Origin: Nitrososphaera sp.
GTDB lineage: Archaea > Thermoproteota > Nitrososphaeria > Nitrososphaerales > Nitrososphaeraceae
DNA length: 35,985 nt
Assembly: GCA_025450475.1 (NCBI GenBank)
Contig: JANWHJ010000020.1
Coordinates: 1 to 35,985 of the forward strand
Direction: 5' to 3'
The notes under the pieces were generated by a model. The model searched no databases. It worked only from the letters and a program-made list of their open reading frames with translations, and was not told where the DNA came from. Shown here in pieces: positions 28,716-35,985 of the stretch (position 1 is its first letter; each line of letters starts with the position of its first letter). The position numbers and the translations under genes were made by a program.

Positions 28716-30128
28716 ATGGCTACTACACTGTCCTCAATCGGCAGCGAATATATCGATTCGCTAGCAGATACCGACCCCTCCTGGCTGGCAGCTATGCGCA
28801 AGAAGGCGTTTTCGCAATACGAATCATTGCCGGCAGAAGTGTCGTCGCTGTATGCAAAGTATTCGGACGTTAACAAGATCAAGCCGCACAATGTCAATTT
28901 TGCCGCAACGAGGCTGGTTGGGCTTGGCAAGGACCTTGCAGACAGGCTGAAGGAACTGGAGGGAGAGACGGGCGTGCTGCAGGTGGGCCAGGAAATAAAC
29001 AGGATATTCGTCCGGGACAGTGTCGCAAAGCAGGGCATCATTGTTTCGGGCATAAAGGAGGCGCTATCAAAGCACGGCGAGCTGATCAGGTCGCACATGG
29101 AGGCAAACCAGCTCAACTACGGGGAGGACAGGTTCCTCGCGCTTGAAGCCTCGGCCTTCCAGTCAGGAGTTTTCGTTTACATCCCAAAGAACGTCGCGCT
29201 TGAAGACCCGATCAGGATAATCACATCGCTTGCGGACGACGGCACCTCACTGATATCTAGAAACATCGTAGTCGCAGACACAGGCTCTAAAGCGACAGTC
29301 GTGCAGGAGCTTTATGCTCCCGGCTCGTCAGGCAGGCAGGATGTCCAGCAGGGCTATTTCGAATTGATGGAAACGCACGTCAATCCGAACGCGCACCTTG
29401 AAATGGTGACTTTGCAGGCGATGAGTGCAGACACTGTCAACGTTTCAAACAGAAAGGCGTTTGTTGAAAGGGACGCCAAGATGTCCTGGTACATCGGCAT
29501 GTTCGGATCGCTCTTGTCGCGCTACAAGACCGACAGCATCATGAAGGGCAGCGGCTCGTCGGCCGAAGATGTGGAGATCATTTTTGGCGTGGGCAATCAG
29601 TCGTTTGACGTGATGTCAAACCTGATACACAACGGCCCGCACTCTAGAGGCAGGGTGCTGGTAAAGTCAGTTCTCAAGGAGACCTCAAAATCGTTATTCA
29701 AGGGCATGATCAAGATCAGCAAGGACGGTAAGGGCACCGAGTCGTATCTGGCGGGCCATGCAATCCTGCTTGATCGAGGAGCAAAATCAGACTCGATACC
29801 CGGGCTTGAAATTGAAAACAATGAGGTAAAGGCGACCCACTCTGCGTCCGTCGCCCAGATTGACGAGAACCAGATCTACTACCTTTCTACCCGAGGGCTG
29901 AGCAGGGAAGGCGCAAAGCGCGAGATCGTGTCGGGCTTTCTAGAGCCGCTGTCGAGAAAGATGGGCCCGACGATCAGGGCGTGGGTCAACTACCTGATAG
30001 AGAACAAGTGGCAAGGCAGACAGCTGATGCTCCGGACCGACGAAGCGATGGAGCAGATCTTGGAAGTCGAAAAGTCGCGCTACCGCGAAACGCAGGACAT
30101 TTTCGAGAAGCACTACAAATACAGGTAG
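28716..30128 (+). CDS. sufD: SufD, Fe-S assembly subunit
   Basis: The 470-residue partner of SufB in the SufBCD complex. The N-terminal helical part (about 1-110) includes YEYxxLP-like AFSQYESLPAEVSSL. The beta-helix core includes ALEASAFQSGVFVYIPKNVA and AKMSWYIGMFGSLLSRYKTD. SIPGLEIENNEVKATHSASV with AQIDENQIYYLSTRGLSREG is the SufD C-terminal hallmark with the conserved His (H in ATHSASV). REIVSGFLEPL contacts SufC. It starts 23 nt after sufB. Family paralogy with SufB is evident, but order and the missing SufB Cys make it SufD. Confidence 0.96.
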   Translation: MATTLSSIGSEYIDSLADTDPSWLAAMRKKAFSQYESLPAEVSSLYAKYSDVNKIKPHNVNFAATRLVGLGKDLADRLKELEGETGVLQVGQEINRIFVRDSVAKQGIIVSGIKEALSKHGELIRSHMEANQLNYGEDRFLALEASAFQSGVFVYIPKNVALEDPIRIITSLADDGTSLISRNIVVADTGSKATVVQELYAPGSSGRQDVQQGYFELMETHVNPNAHLEMVTLQAMSADTVNVSNRKAFVERDAKMSWYIGMFGSLLSRYKTDSIMKGSGSSAEDVEIIFGVGNQSFDVMSNLIHNGPHSRGRVLVKSVLKETSKSLFKGMIKISKDGKGTESYLAGHAILLDRGAKSDSIPGLEIENNEVKATHSASVAQIDENQIYYLSTRGLSREGAKREIVSGFLEPLSRKMGPTIRAWVNYLIENKWQGRQLMLRTDEAMEQILEVEKSRYRETQDIFEKHYKYR

Positions 30129-30133
30129 CGGCC

Positions 30134-30454
30134 ATGCCAGAAGAATGGATCAAAGTGTGCGACGAAAAATTGCTCGAGAACGGCGTACTGCTCGATTTTG
30201 ATCACGGTGACAAAAAAATATTGATTGCACGGGCCGGCGGTAAGGTGTTTGCAACCGACAGGATCTGCACGCATGCCTACGCCGATCTCGTAACGGGCAT
30301 AATGAACGAAGAAGAAAAAACCGTTACCTGCCCATTACATTTGTCGGCGTTCAAGCTGGACAGCGGCGCGCCGCAGAACTTGCCGGCGGAAGAGCCGCTT
30401 AAAACTTACAAGGTTAAAATACAGGACAAGGCAATTTACATTCAGCTAAGGTAG
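30134..30454 (+). CDS. Rieske-type 2Fe-2S ferredoxin
   Basis: A 106-residue soluble Rieske protein, like the ferredoxin components of dioxygenases and nitrite reductase small subunits. The cluster ligands are Cys45-x-His47 (RICTHAYADL) and Cys66-x-x-His69 (VTCPLHLSAF), with the usual 18 residues between the pairs. There is no membrane anchor. ATG 30134 lies 5 nt after the sufD stop; frames further upstream are shadows of sufD. The position inside the suf operon suggests supply of electrons to cluster assembly or a client/quality role. Cases of Rieske-like proteins in suf operons are known, but the function here is inferred. Confidence 0.93.
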   Translation: MPEEWIKVCDEKLLENGVLLDFDHGDKKILIARAGGKVFATDRICTHAYADLVTGIMNEEEKTVTCPLHLSAFKLDSGAPQNLPAEEPLKTYKVKIQDKAIYIQLR

Positions 30455-30456
30455 CT

Positions 30457-31704
30457 ATGATGCAAAAGGGTGCTCTCAACGTCGAAAAAATAAGGATGGA
30501 TTTCCCGATCCTGAAACGAAAGGTGAGTGGAGGCAAGCAGCTTGTTTACCTTGACAATGCAGCTACCACGCAAAAGCCCCTTGCAGTCATCGACGCCATC
30601 CGCGACTATTACATGAATTACAACTCTAACATCCACCGCGCGGTGCACCAACTCGCCGAAGAGGCCACGATCGCGTTTGAAAGTACTAGGGAAAAGGTTG
30701 CGAAATTCATCAACGCAAAGTCTACGGAAGAGATCATTTTCACTCGCAACGCCACAGAGGCGCTCAACCTTGTAGCCTATTCGTGGGGCCGCGCAAACGT
30801 GAAAAAGGACGACAAGATCGTGATCACGGAAATAGAGCACCACAGCAACATCGTTCCATGGCAGATCCTGACTACGGAGAAAGGCGCAAAGCTGGAATAC
30901 ATTGGGGTCGACGACAACGGTTACCTGAAGATGCACGAATACAAGGGCCACCTTGACAGCAACAAGGTGAAACTCGTGTCGGTAAGCCACATGTCAAATG
31001 TCCTTGGCACAATCGTGCCTGTCAGTGACATCATAAAGATGTCGCACGAAAAAGGAATCCCTGTGTTGATTGACGGCGCGCAGTCGGTCCCGCACATGGC
31101 AGTAGATGTGCAAAAAATGAACTGCGACTTTATGGCGTTTTCAGCTCACAAAATGCTCGGCCCGACAGGTGTCGGCATCCTCTATGTAAGGAGGGACATT
31201 CTCGAAAAGATGCCGCCGTTCATGGGCGGAGGCGACATGATAAAAGAGGTTCACAAATATGAAACAAGGTACAACGATCTGCCGTATAGGTTTGAGGGCG
31301 GGACACCTAATATCGCCGACGTCATTGGTTTTGGAGCCGCAATCGACTACTTGAACAATCTGGGCATGGACAAGGTCAGAGAGCACGAAATGGAACTAAC
31401 ATGGTACGCGATCGACAGGATCTCCAGGGTAAAAGGTGTGACGCTCTACGGGCCGCGCAACATGAACGACAGGGGCGGCGTCGTGTCGTTCAATATCGGC
31501 GACATTCACCCGCATGACCTTGCGACGATAATGAACGATCACGGAGTCGCAATAAGGTCAGGCCACCACTGCGCACAAGTGCTCATGGAGAGGCTAGACG
31601 TCGCCGCGACGTCTAGAGCAAGTTTTTATATCTACAACACGAAACAAGAAATCGACACATTCATTGGAGCGCTTGAAGAAGCAAGGAGGCTGTTCAAGAT
31701 TTGA
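30457..31704 (+). CDS. sufS: SufS-type cysteine desulfurase
   Basis: A PLP enzyme converting cysteine to alanine and delivering sulfur as persulfide. The 415-residue protein shows Lys232 in FSAHKMLGPTGVGILY as the PLP Schiff-base lysine, and Cys372 in RSGHHCAQVLMERL as the persulfide cysteine on the short loop typical of type II (SufS) enzymes. ATTQKPLAVIDAIRDYY and NIHRAVHQLAEEAT are family N-terminal segments, and TEIEHHSNIVPWQ holds the PLP-stacking His. ATG 30457 begins 2 nt after the Rieske stop (or the next codon, also ATG). It is coupled to sufU by the overlap TTGA. Confidence 0.98.
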   Translation: MMQKGALNVEKIRMDFPILKRKVSGGKQLVYLDNAATTQKPLAVIDAIRDYYMNYNSNIHRAVHQLAEEATIAFESTREKVAKFINAKSTEEIIFTRNATEALNLVAYSWGRANVKKDDKIVITEIEHHSNIVPWQILTTEKGAKLEYIGVDDNGYLKMHEYKGHLDSNKVKLVSVSHMSNVLGTIVPVSDIIKMSHEKGIPVLIDGAQSVPHMAVDVQKMNCDFMAFSAHKMLGPTGVGILYVRRDILEKMPPFMGGGDMIKEVHKYETRYNDLPYRFEGGTPNIADVIGFGAAIDYLNNLGMDKVREHEMELTWYAIDRISRVKGVTLYGPRNMNDRGGVVSFNIGDIHPHDLATIMNDHGVAIRSGHHCAQVLMERLDVAATSRASFYIYNTKQEIDTFIGALEEARRLFKI

Positions 31705-32129
31705 GTGACGACATTTACCGCGAAATAATCCTAGACCACTACCGCAACCCGAGGAACAAGGGCAAGCTGCCTGACGCCGACGTGAGCATACACGACAGCA
31801 ACCCTCTGTGCGGCGACGAGATCGACATCCACTTAAAGGTGGACGGGGACAAGATAAAGGACATCAGGTTCGAGGGCAGAGGTTGTGCAATAAGCCAGGC
31901 TAGCGCGTCTATGCTAACTGAGATGGTGGCCGGCAAGCCGCTCACTTCGGTCAAGGACCTAAACAAGAATGACATTCTAGAAAGTATAGGGCTCATGAAC
32001 CTAGGCCCGGCGAGGATCAAGTGTGCTCTCCTGTCGCTCAAAGTGCTAAAGCTGGGGATGGTAAAGTACTATGCAGAAAGGGATCCGGCTTCCGCCAAAA
32101 AGCTCCAGGAAGACTCAAAGGGTCTGTAA
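31701..32129 (+). CDS. sufU: SufU/IscU-like scaffold or sulfur-transfer protein
   Basis: A 142-residue protein of the SufU branch. It takes persulfide sulfur from SufS and passes it to SufB, or acts as a scaffold. Conserved Cys37 (NPLCGDE), Cys62 (GRGCAISQAS) and Cys108 (RIKCALLSL) are in place, and Asp39 after the first Cys completes the zinc site known in SufU. YREIILDHYRNPRNKGKL is the standard N-terminus. The start is TTG 31701, overlapping the sufS TGA; no ATG is nearby. The last codon is followed directly by the zinc-ribbon gene. Confidence 0.96.
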   Translation: MSDDIYREIILDHYRNPRNKGKLPDADVSIHDSNPLCGDEIDIHLKVDGDKIKDIRFEGRGCAISQASASMLTEMVAGKPLTSVKDLNKNDILESIGLMNLGPARIKCALLSLKVLKLGMVKYYAERDPASAKKLQEDSKGL

Positions 32130-32459
32130 ATGCCCAAGGTCGATGGCAATGCAATACGCAAAATAATATTTGACAATTTCAACGACATCGACGTACGGTT
32201 CTCAAACGACGAGATGCTTGGCTACCTTAACCAGATGGATCAGTACAAGGCGCTGGACGACGTACTCGACTTTGAGGATGTACTTCTGGATATGGAAAAA
32301 TCCGGCATGCTCAGGCCGATAGCGCAGAATTTCAACACACGCTACTACCGACTTTGGAACACGCTGACGCCGGCCAAGTGCAAGGCGTGCGGTCTCGCAA
32401 CATACTTTGCCCTAAACGAGGAAAGCAAGGTCTGCCCAAAGTGCGGCGCCAAGATGTAG
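32130..32459 (+). CDS. Zinc-ribbon protein with a helical domain, last gene of the suf operon
   Basis: A 109-residue protein. Residues 1-75 are helical and winged-helix-like (IRKIIFDNFNDIDVRFSNDE, LDDVLDFEDVLLDMEKSGML). A zinc ribbon follows: CKACG (about 84-88) and CPKCG (about 102-106). The ATG directly follows the sufU stop (TAA-ATG), so it is co-translated with sufU. It could be an operon-specific regulator sensing cluster status, or an assembly accessory factor. No named family recognised; the domain reading is moderate. Confidence 0.8.
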   Translation: MPKVDGNAIRKIIFDNFNDIDVRFSNDEMLGYLNQMDQYKALDDVLDFEDVLLDMEKSGMLRPIAQNFNTRYYRLWNTLTPAKCKACGLATYFALNEESKVCPKCGAKM

Positions 32460-32524
32460 GGAAAACAGTTAAACGGCAACTAGCCCGCTCCTTTCACAGG
32501 TTGTCAGTAACAAGGCCGCCTTGG

Positions 32525-33220
32525 ATGATAAGTACACGCTCAATTCACTTTGTCGCGCTCGTAGCCACGTTCGTAACGTTCAGCGCTGTGGTTGCTTCAG
32601 GCGCGACTTTTGAAGCCGATGATGTGGTAAGCCGCTACTTCAAGTCAATCCACGGCAATGCCGGCCTGGACACGGCAATGGTTGTGATCACTTCGACCGG
32701 TGACGTCACCACCTTGTTCATCCTTGGCATAATCATCACAATAATCAGGCGAACGAGGAAGGCCGGGATGATCTTCCTAATCGCGCTTGTCGTCATTGTA
32801 GTCTTGGTAATGTACATGAAGCCTTTGATCGGTAGGGAAATCCCGCCCTACGGCTTTGATCCTGTAGGTCTGCCGGAAACTTTCAGCATTGAAAACGACA
32901 GCCTTGCGCCCTTCGCAACCGCATTTGGCTACCCTTCCGGACACGCTTCACGCACAACCGCGCTCGCCTTCATTGTCGGCTTTGCGCTCTACCAAAGGTC
33001 AAAGAAGGGTGCCTATGCGTTATGGGCATTTCCAGTGATTATCGGCATCACGCGGCTCTATGTCATGCAGCATTACCCGACCGACATTGTGGGCGGGTTC
33101 CTGTTCGGAGGGATGGTGTCAGTAGTTCTGGCCAACGCCATGAAGCTCGACCAGCCCTTCTCAATGTCTCGAATCAAGGGAAAGGAGGACAGGCCTTCTC
33201 AGACTAGTGGAAATCTTTAA
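32525..33220 (+). CDS. PAP2-family membrane phosphatase
   Basis: An approximately 231-residue integral membrane phosphatase acting on lipid phosphates such as undecaprenyl or polyprenyl diphosphate or phosphatidate. Its three active-site motifs are visible: KPLIGREIPPYG (K-x6-R-P variant), FGYPSGHASRTTA (PSGH) and RLYVMQHYPTDIVGG (R-x5-H-x3-D). Hydrophobic helices such as LFILGIIITII and MIFLIALVVIVVLVMYM separate them. The frame is open further upstream through the zinc-ribbon gene, but ATG 32525 is the first start after that gene. Substrate not determined; dephosphorylating dolichyl-type carriers would fit archaeal glycosylation. Confidence 0.9.
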   Translation: MISTRSIHFVALVATFVTFSAVVASGATFEADDVVSRYFKSIHGNAGLDTAMVVITSTGDVTTLFILGIIITIIRRTRKAGMIFLIALVVIVVLVMYMKPLIGREIPPYGFDPVGLPETFSIENDSLAPFATAFGYPSGHASRTTALAFIVGFALYQRSKKGAYALWAFPVIIGITRLYVMQHYPTDIVGGFLFGGMVSVVLANAMKLDQPFSMSRIKGKEDRPSQTSGNL

Positions 33221-33247
33221 TTCTGGTCAGAAGATATTACGATCCAA

Positions 33248-33595
33248 ATGGAAGCCTCCGCTCTCGTAATGAACATCGCCGGCTCAGAATGGATCATTAT
33301 CATATTGCTGGGCCTCGTCCTGCTCTTTGGCACCAAAAAGCTGCCACAATTCTCGAGGACGATCGGCAAGGCGATGGGCGAGTACGAAAAGGCAAGGGAC
33401 ACATTTCGGCGCGAAATGGAAGAAGCCTCGGACCCTGCTAAGAGCCTCCGCAGGGTACCCAAGATCACGAGTCCCGTTTCCACCGAAAGGGAAAAGCTTG
33501 AAACCATAGCCAGTTCGATCGGCATCGAAGACTACGAGGGACTCACTGACGAGCAGCTACGCATCCTCATATCACAACGAATGTCTAGTCCGTAG
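33248..33595 (+). CDS. tatA: TatA-family twin-arginine translocase subunit
   Basis: A pore-forming TatA/TatB-type protein exporting folded proteins. GSEWIIIILLGLVLLFGTKK is the transmembrane helix with the Phe-Gly hinge, followed by LPQFSRTIGKAMGEYEKARD, the amphipathic helix. The charged tail of about 60 residues (REEMEEASDPAK-like, ending LRILISQRMSSP) is longer than in minimal TatA. No tatC is in the window. ATG 33248 or ATG 33269 could start translation; the hydrophobic helix begins soon after either. It lies 27 nt after the PAP2 gene. Confidence 0.92.
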   Translation: MEASALVMNIAGSEWIIIILLGLVLLFGTKKLPQFSRTIGKAMGEYEKARDTFRREMEEASDPAKSLRRVPKITSPVSTEREKLETIASSIGIEDYEGLTDEQLRILISQRMSSP

Positions 33596-33605
33596 TTCTT
33601 CAACA

Positions 33606-33613
33606 CTTAAATA
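33606..33613 (+). promoter_or_regulatory. TATA box of gdhA
   Basis: CTTAAATA, 24-31 nt before the ATG at 33637, fits a leaderless gdhA transcript. Confidence 0.55.
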
Positions 33614-33636
33614 CACAACTTTGGCAGAACAAGCCC

Positions 33637-34890
33637 ATGTCAGCAACAATCAACCCGTTTGAGGTTGCTCTGAAACAGCTTGGCGAAGCGGCAAAAATCA
33701 TCAAACTAGACAAGGGTTTGCATCAGGTTTTGGCACACCCAAAGCGCGTTCTTACGGTTTCGTTGCCAGTAAAAATGGACAACGGCGAAATCCGCGTCTT
33801 CACCGGATATAGATCGCAGCATAATGACGCGCGCGGTCCGTACAAGGGCGGCATACGCTATCACCCACAGGTCAGCATAGACGAGGTCAAGGCCCTGTCG
33901 ATGTGGATGACCTGGAAGTGCGCAGTAGCGGACATTCCCTACGGCGGCGGCAAGGGCGGAATCATTTGCAACCCAAAGGAAATGTCAAATGGCGAGCTCG
34001 AGCGCATGACGAGGCGCTACGCTTATGCCATTGCAGACATTATCGGTCCGCATACTGATATTCCCGCGCCGGACGTCTACACTGGCGGAAAGGAGATGGC
34101 GTGGATAATGGATACATACTCTGCGCTCAAGGGCAACTTTGTTCAGCCAGAAGTCATTACCGGCAAGCCGATTGCAATCGGAGGCTCGCTTGGAAGGAAC
34201 GAGGCCACGGGACGAGGCCTAGCATTTACGGTAAGGGAAGCGGCAAAGAAGTTGAAAATAAACATGAAGGCCGCGACGGTCGCGGTGCAGGGATTTGGAA
34301 ACGCCGGTCAATTTTCGTCACAATTGGTGGAAGAACAGGGCGCTACAGTTATTGCCGCATCCGACTCGAAGGGTGGAGTCTATAACAAAGACGGTATACA
34401 AATTGCCGCATTAAGAAAGCACAAGGAAAAGACCGGCTCTGTAGCCGGATTTCCGGGCGCAAAGTCTATCACCAACGAAGAACTACTGGAAACAGATTGC
34501 ACTATACTGATACCGGCGGCGCTTGAAAACCAGATTACAGGCAAGAATGCCACCAAGATTAAGGCAAAGATGGTTGCAGAAGCGGCTAACGGCCCGACCA
34601 CGCCGGACGCAGACGACGTGCTGTTCAGGAACAAGATCCTAACCATTCCTGATATTCTTGCAAACGGCGGCGGGGTAACAGTTTCTTACTTTGAATGGCT
34701 GCAGAACCTGCGGAGAGAATATTGGACGGAAGCCGAGGTCAACGAAAGGCTCAACAAGAACATCACGAAGTCGTTCCTAGACACCTACTCGACGTCGGAA
34801 AAGTACGGCATCAACATGCGCAAGGCAAGCACTGTACTTGCGGTGAACAGGGTAGTCGAAGCAATCCAGATAAGGGGACTCTGGCCATAG
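33637..34890 (+). CDS. gdhA: Glutamate dehydrogenase
   Basis: Converts 2-oxoglutarate and ammonia to glutamate (reversible), a main route of nitrogen entry in an ammonia-oxidising archaeon. The 417-residue protein has RGPYKGGIRYHP and VADIPYGGGKGGII (the catalytic Lys and substrate loop) and IPAPDVYTGGKEMAW near the active-site Asp. The Rossmann domain starts with AVQGFGNAGQFSS (GxGxxG variant) after GSLGRNEATGRG, which is typical of hexameric archaeal GDH. AAASDSKGGVYNKDG-like IAASDSKGGVYN follows, so NADH or NADPH cannot be safely decided from the strand-2 end. Monocistronic with its own TATA box. Confidence 0.97.
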   Translation: MSATINPFEVALKQLGEAAKIIKLDKGLHQVLAHPKRVLTVSLPVKMDNGEIRVFTGYRSQHNDARGPYKGGIRYHPQVSIDEVKALSMWMTWKCAVADIPYGGGKGGIICNPKEMSNGELERMTRRYAYAIADIIGPHTDIPAPDVYTGGKEMAWIMDTYSALKGNFVQPEVITGKPIAIGGSLGRNEATGRGLAFTVREAAKKLKINMKAATVAVQGFGNAGQFSSQLVEEQGATVIAASDSKGGVYNKDGIQIAALRKHKEKTGSVAGFPGAKSITNEELLETDCTILIPAALENQITGKNATKIKAKMVAEAANGPTTPDADDVLFRNKILTIPDILANGGGVTVSYFEWLQNLRREYWTEAEVNERLNKNITKSFLDTYSTSEKYGINMRKASTVLAVNRVVEAIQIRGLWP

Positions 34891-34982
34891 GATCATTCAA
34901 TTCTTCGTAGAAAAAATGGACGGCCCGGGTAATTACCTCTGACATTAGTTTGACTAATAAGAAATTGAGAAAAGATAAAGGT

Positions 34983-35330
34983 TTACTCGGTGCTGAACGA
35001 GTGTCCGCATGAGCAGCTCTTCGTCACATTGGGGTTGTTGATCTTGAATCCGGAACCCATCAGGCTCTCGATATAGTCTATGTTGGCCCCTTTCAGGTAT
35101 CTCTGGCTATAGCTGTCAAGCAACAGTTTTACGCCGTTCTGCTCAACGACCTTGTCGTCTTCGTCTGGCTTTTCCTCAAATCCCATGCCGTAGGAGAGAC
35201 CTGAACAGCCTCCTCCCGAGACGTACACTCTCAGATAAAGACCTGAATTGCTCTCTTGCTTCATAAAGTCAGCAACCTTCTCGGCTGCCTTAGGGGTTAT
35301 CGTTACTGGTTGTTCCTGAACGCTTTCCAT
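34983..35330 (-). CDS. A-type Fe-S carrier (IscA/ErpA/SufA family)
   Basis: A 115-residue cluster carrier that takes Fe-S clusters from the Suf scaffold to target enzymes. The three conserved cysteines are present: GGGCSGLSYG (first) and KSCSCGHSFS (C-x-C at the C-terminus). LYLRVYVSGGGCSGLSYGMG and DYIESLMGSGFKINNPN are family core segments. It completes the Fe-S assembly set seen at 27292-32129, about 2.5 kb away and on the opposite strand. A T-rich, TATA-like tract (AATATAATAAAC region) is seen upstream at about 35350-35365. Whether it carries 2Fe-2S or 4Fe-4S cannot be told. Confidence 0.95.
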   Translation of the reverse strand: MESVQEQPVTITPKAAEKVADFMKQESNSGLYLRVYVSGGGCSGLSYGMGFEEKPDEDDKVVEQNGVKLLLDSYSQRYLKGANIDYIESLMGSGFKINNPNVTKSCSCGHSFSTE

Positions 35331-35374
35331 ACGGTCTACTTTTACTGTATTAATATAATAAACTTTTGCCCCTT

Positions 35375-35985
35375 TTACTTCTTGGCATCAGGGGTAACTT
35401 CTGCCTTTGGCAGCTCCTTCTTTTGTTCGGCGGGCGCAGAATAATTCTCAATGAACTTTACTGTCTTGACCGAATATACATACTTAAAAATGTCGTTTGC
35501 GACTGCCCTCTTAATTATCTGCAAGCCCTCTGCGAGGAATGCCTCTTCTGGCAGCTCGATTTCTAGATTTGGCTCGGCCATGCTGACTTTTACCTTACCT
35601 TCTTCTAGGCCAGTCCTCCTCCTTACAAGCGCGCCTACCTTCTCGCTGTCAGAATCCAGCTTTTTCATTACGTTGACGTCGTACAATAGCGTTCTACCGG
35701 CGAACCTGTGGTTAAAGTCGACTTGGATCCTGCCAGATCCAATGTAACGGACAATTCCTGTCCTATCGTCCACTTCAATTACGTCCCCGACTCCCACTTC
35801 ATCAGCTTTGTCCCCCAGCTTGCGCTGAGGGATCATTCTTACCTTGGTCGGGTCGCGCTCGCCAAAGCCCTTATCTGGAGCCACTTCGACGTTGATCTTG
35901 TCGCCCACGTTTGCTATCCCAAGAGCTTCATCAAGACCTTTCAACACCCAGCTTTCACCAACAGAAACGAGCCGCGGCTCATACT
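35375..35985 (-). CDS. FKBP-type peptidyl-prolyl isomerase (5' end missing)
   Basis: A prolyl isomerase/chaperone of the archaeal SlyD-like FKBP class, cut by the right window edge. The visible frame begins YEPRLVSVGESWVLKGLDEA, then VGDKINVEVAPDKGFGERDP, the strand-loop that leads to the inserted IF chaperone domain (KLGDKADEVGVGDVIEVDDR). GRIQVDFNHRFAGRTLLYDV is the hallmark return to the FKBP fold. A C-terminal extension of about 90 residues (EGKVKVSMAEPNLEIELPEE, ending EVTPDAKK) follows, as in long archaeal FKBPs. About 30-40 residues are missing at the N-terminus. It probably assists folding in the cytoplasm. Confidence 0.92.
   Translation of the reverse strand, partial: YEPRLVSVGESWVLKGLDEALGIANVGDKINVEVAPDKGFGERDPTKVRMIPQRKLGDKADEVGVGDVIEVDDRTGIVRYIGSGRIQVDFNHRFAGRTLLYDVNVMKKLDSDSEKVGALVRRRTGLEEGKVKVSMAEPNLEIELPEEAFLAEGLQIIKRAVANDIFKYVYSVKTVKFIENYSAPAEQKKELPKAEVTPDAKK

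Overview
The window looks like chromosomal DNA of an ammonia-oxidising archaeon of the Nitrososphaera type (Thaumarchaeota/Nitrososphaeria). The evidence is archaeal: an archaeal-type SRP RNA, TFB, the Hjc resolvase, a PAC2 protein, a translin homologue, a geranylgeranyl-reductase-family flavoprotein, a two-subunit aconitase-X/phosphomevalonate dehydratase, TATA boxes about 25 nt before leaderless starts, and frequent TTG/GTG starts. Genus is an inference from gene content and the roughly even base composition. No rRNA, tRNA or CRISPR array was seen.

Layout. 1-2116 (minus): a gene fragment at the edge, a ferredoxin, the SRP RNA, a TtuA/Ncs6 tRNA thiolase and a small zinc-ribbon protein. 2120-2670: a decayed DUF167 gene and an inverted repeat. 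2670-5612: phosphomevalonate dehydratase subunits, endonuclease III and a secreted protein. 5612-8116: a secreted helical protein and a winged-helix regulator, each preceded by the same short palindrome, then a partial copy of the regulator's 3' end. 8116-12989: assimilatory sulfate reduction (ATP sulfurylase, APS reductase), a SelD-like protein, HIT, DUF962 and HAD proteins. 13083-17845: geranylgeranyl reductase, a hypothetical gene, a broken gene, translin, Hjc plus a tiny membrane ORF, and TFB. 17845-20892: an accessory island with phased ACGTAAAA repeats, a truncated integrase, a three-domain CDF transporter and a broken response regulator. 20893-27214: housekeeping genes (NnrD, SDR, tRNA-binding protein, PAC2, hydroxyacid dehydrogenase, SPL-like radical SAM, Nudix), with a DNA-methyltransferase remnant. 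27292-33595: an Fe-S assembly operon sufB-sufD-Rieske-sufS-sufU-zinc ribbon, then PAP2 and TatA. 33637-35985: glutamate dehydrogenase, an A-type Fe-S carrier and an FKBP isomerase cut by the window edge.

How the genes fit together. Sulfate is reduced by Sat and APS reductase. Sulfur reaches clusters through SufS, SufU and SufBD, and the A-type carrier, for clients seen here such as the ferredoxin, Nth, APS reductase, aconitase X and TtuA. SufC is not in the window. Phosphomevalonate dehydratase and geranylgeranyl reductase are both steps toward archaeal ether lipids. An unusual feature is the number of decayed reading frames (DUF167, a helical protein, integrase, response regulator, methyltransferase, perhaps a zinc ribbon). 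Either local gene loss or uncorrected read errors could explain some of them.
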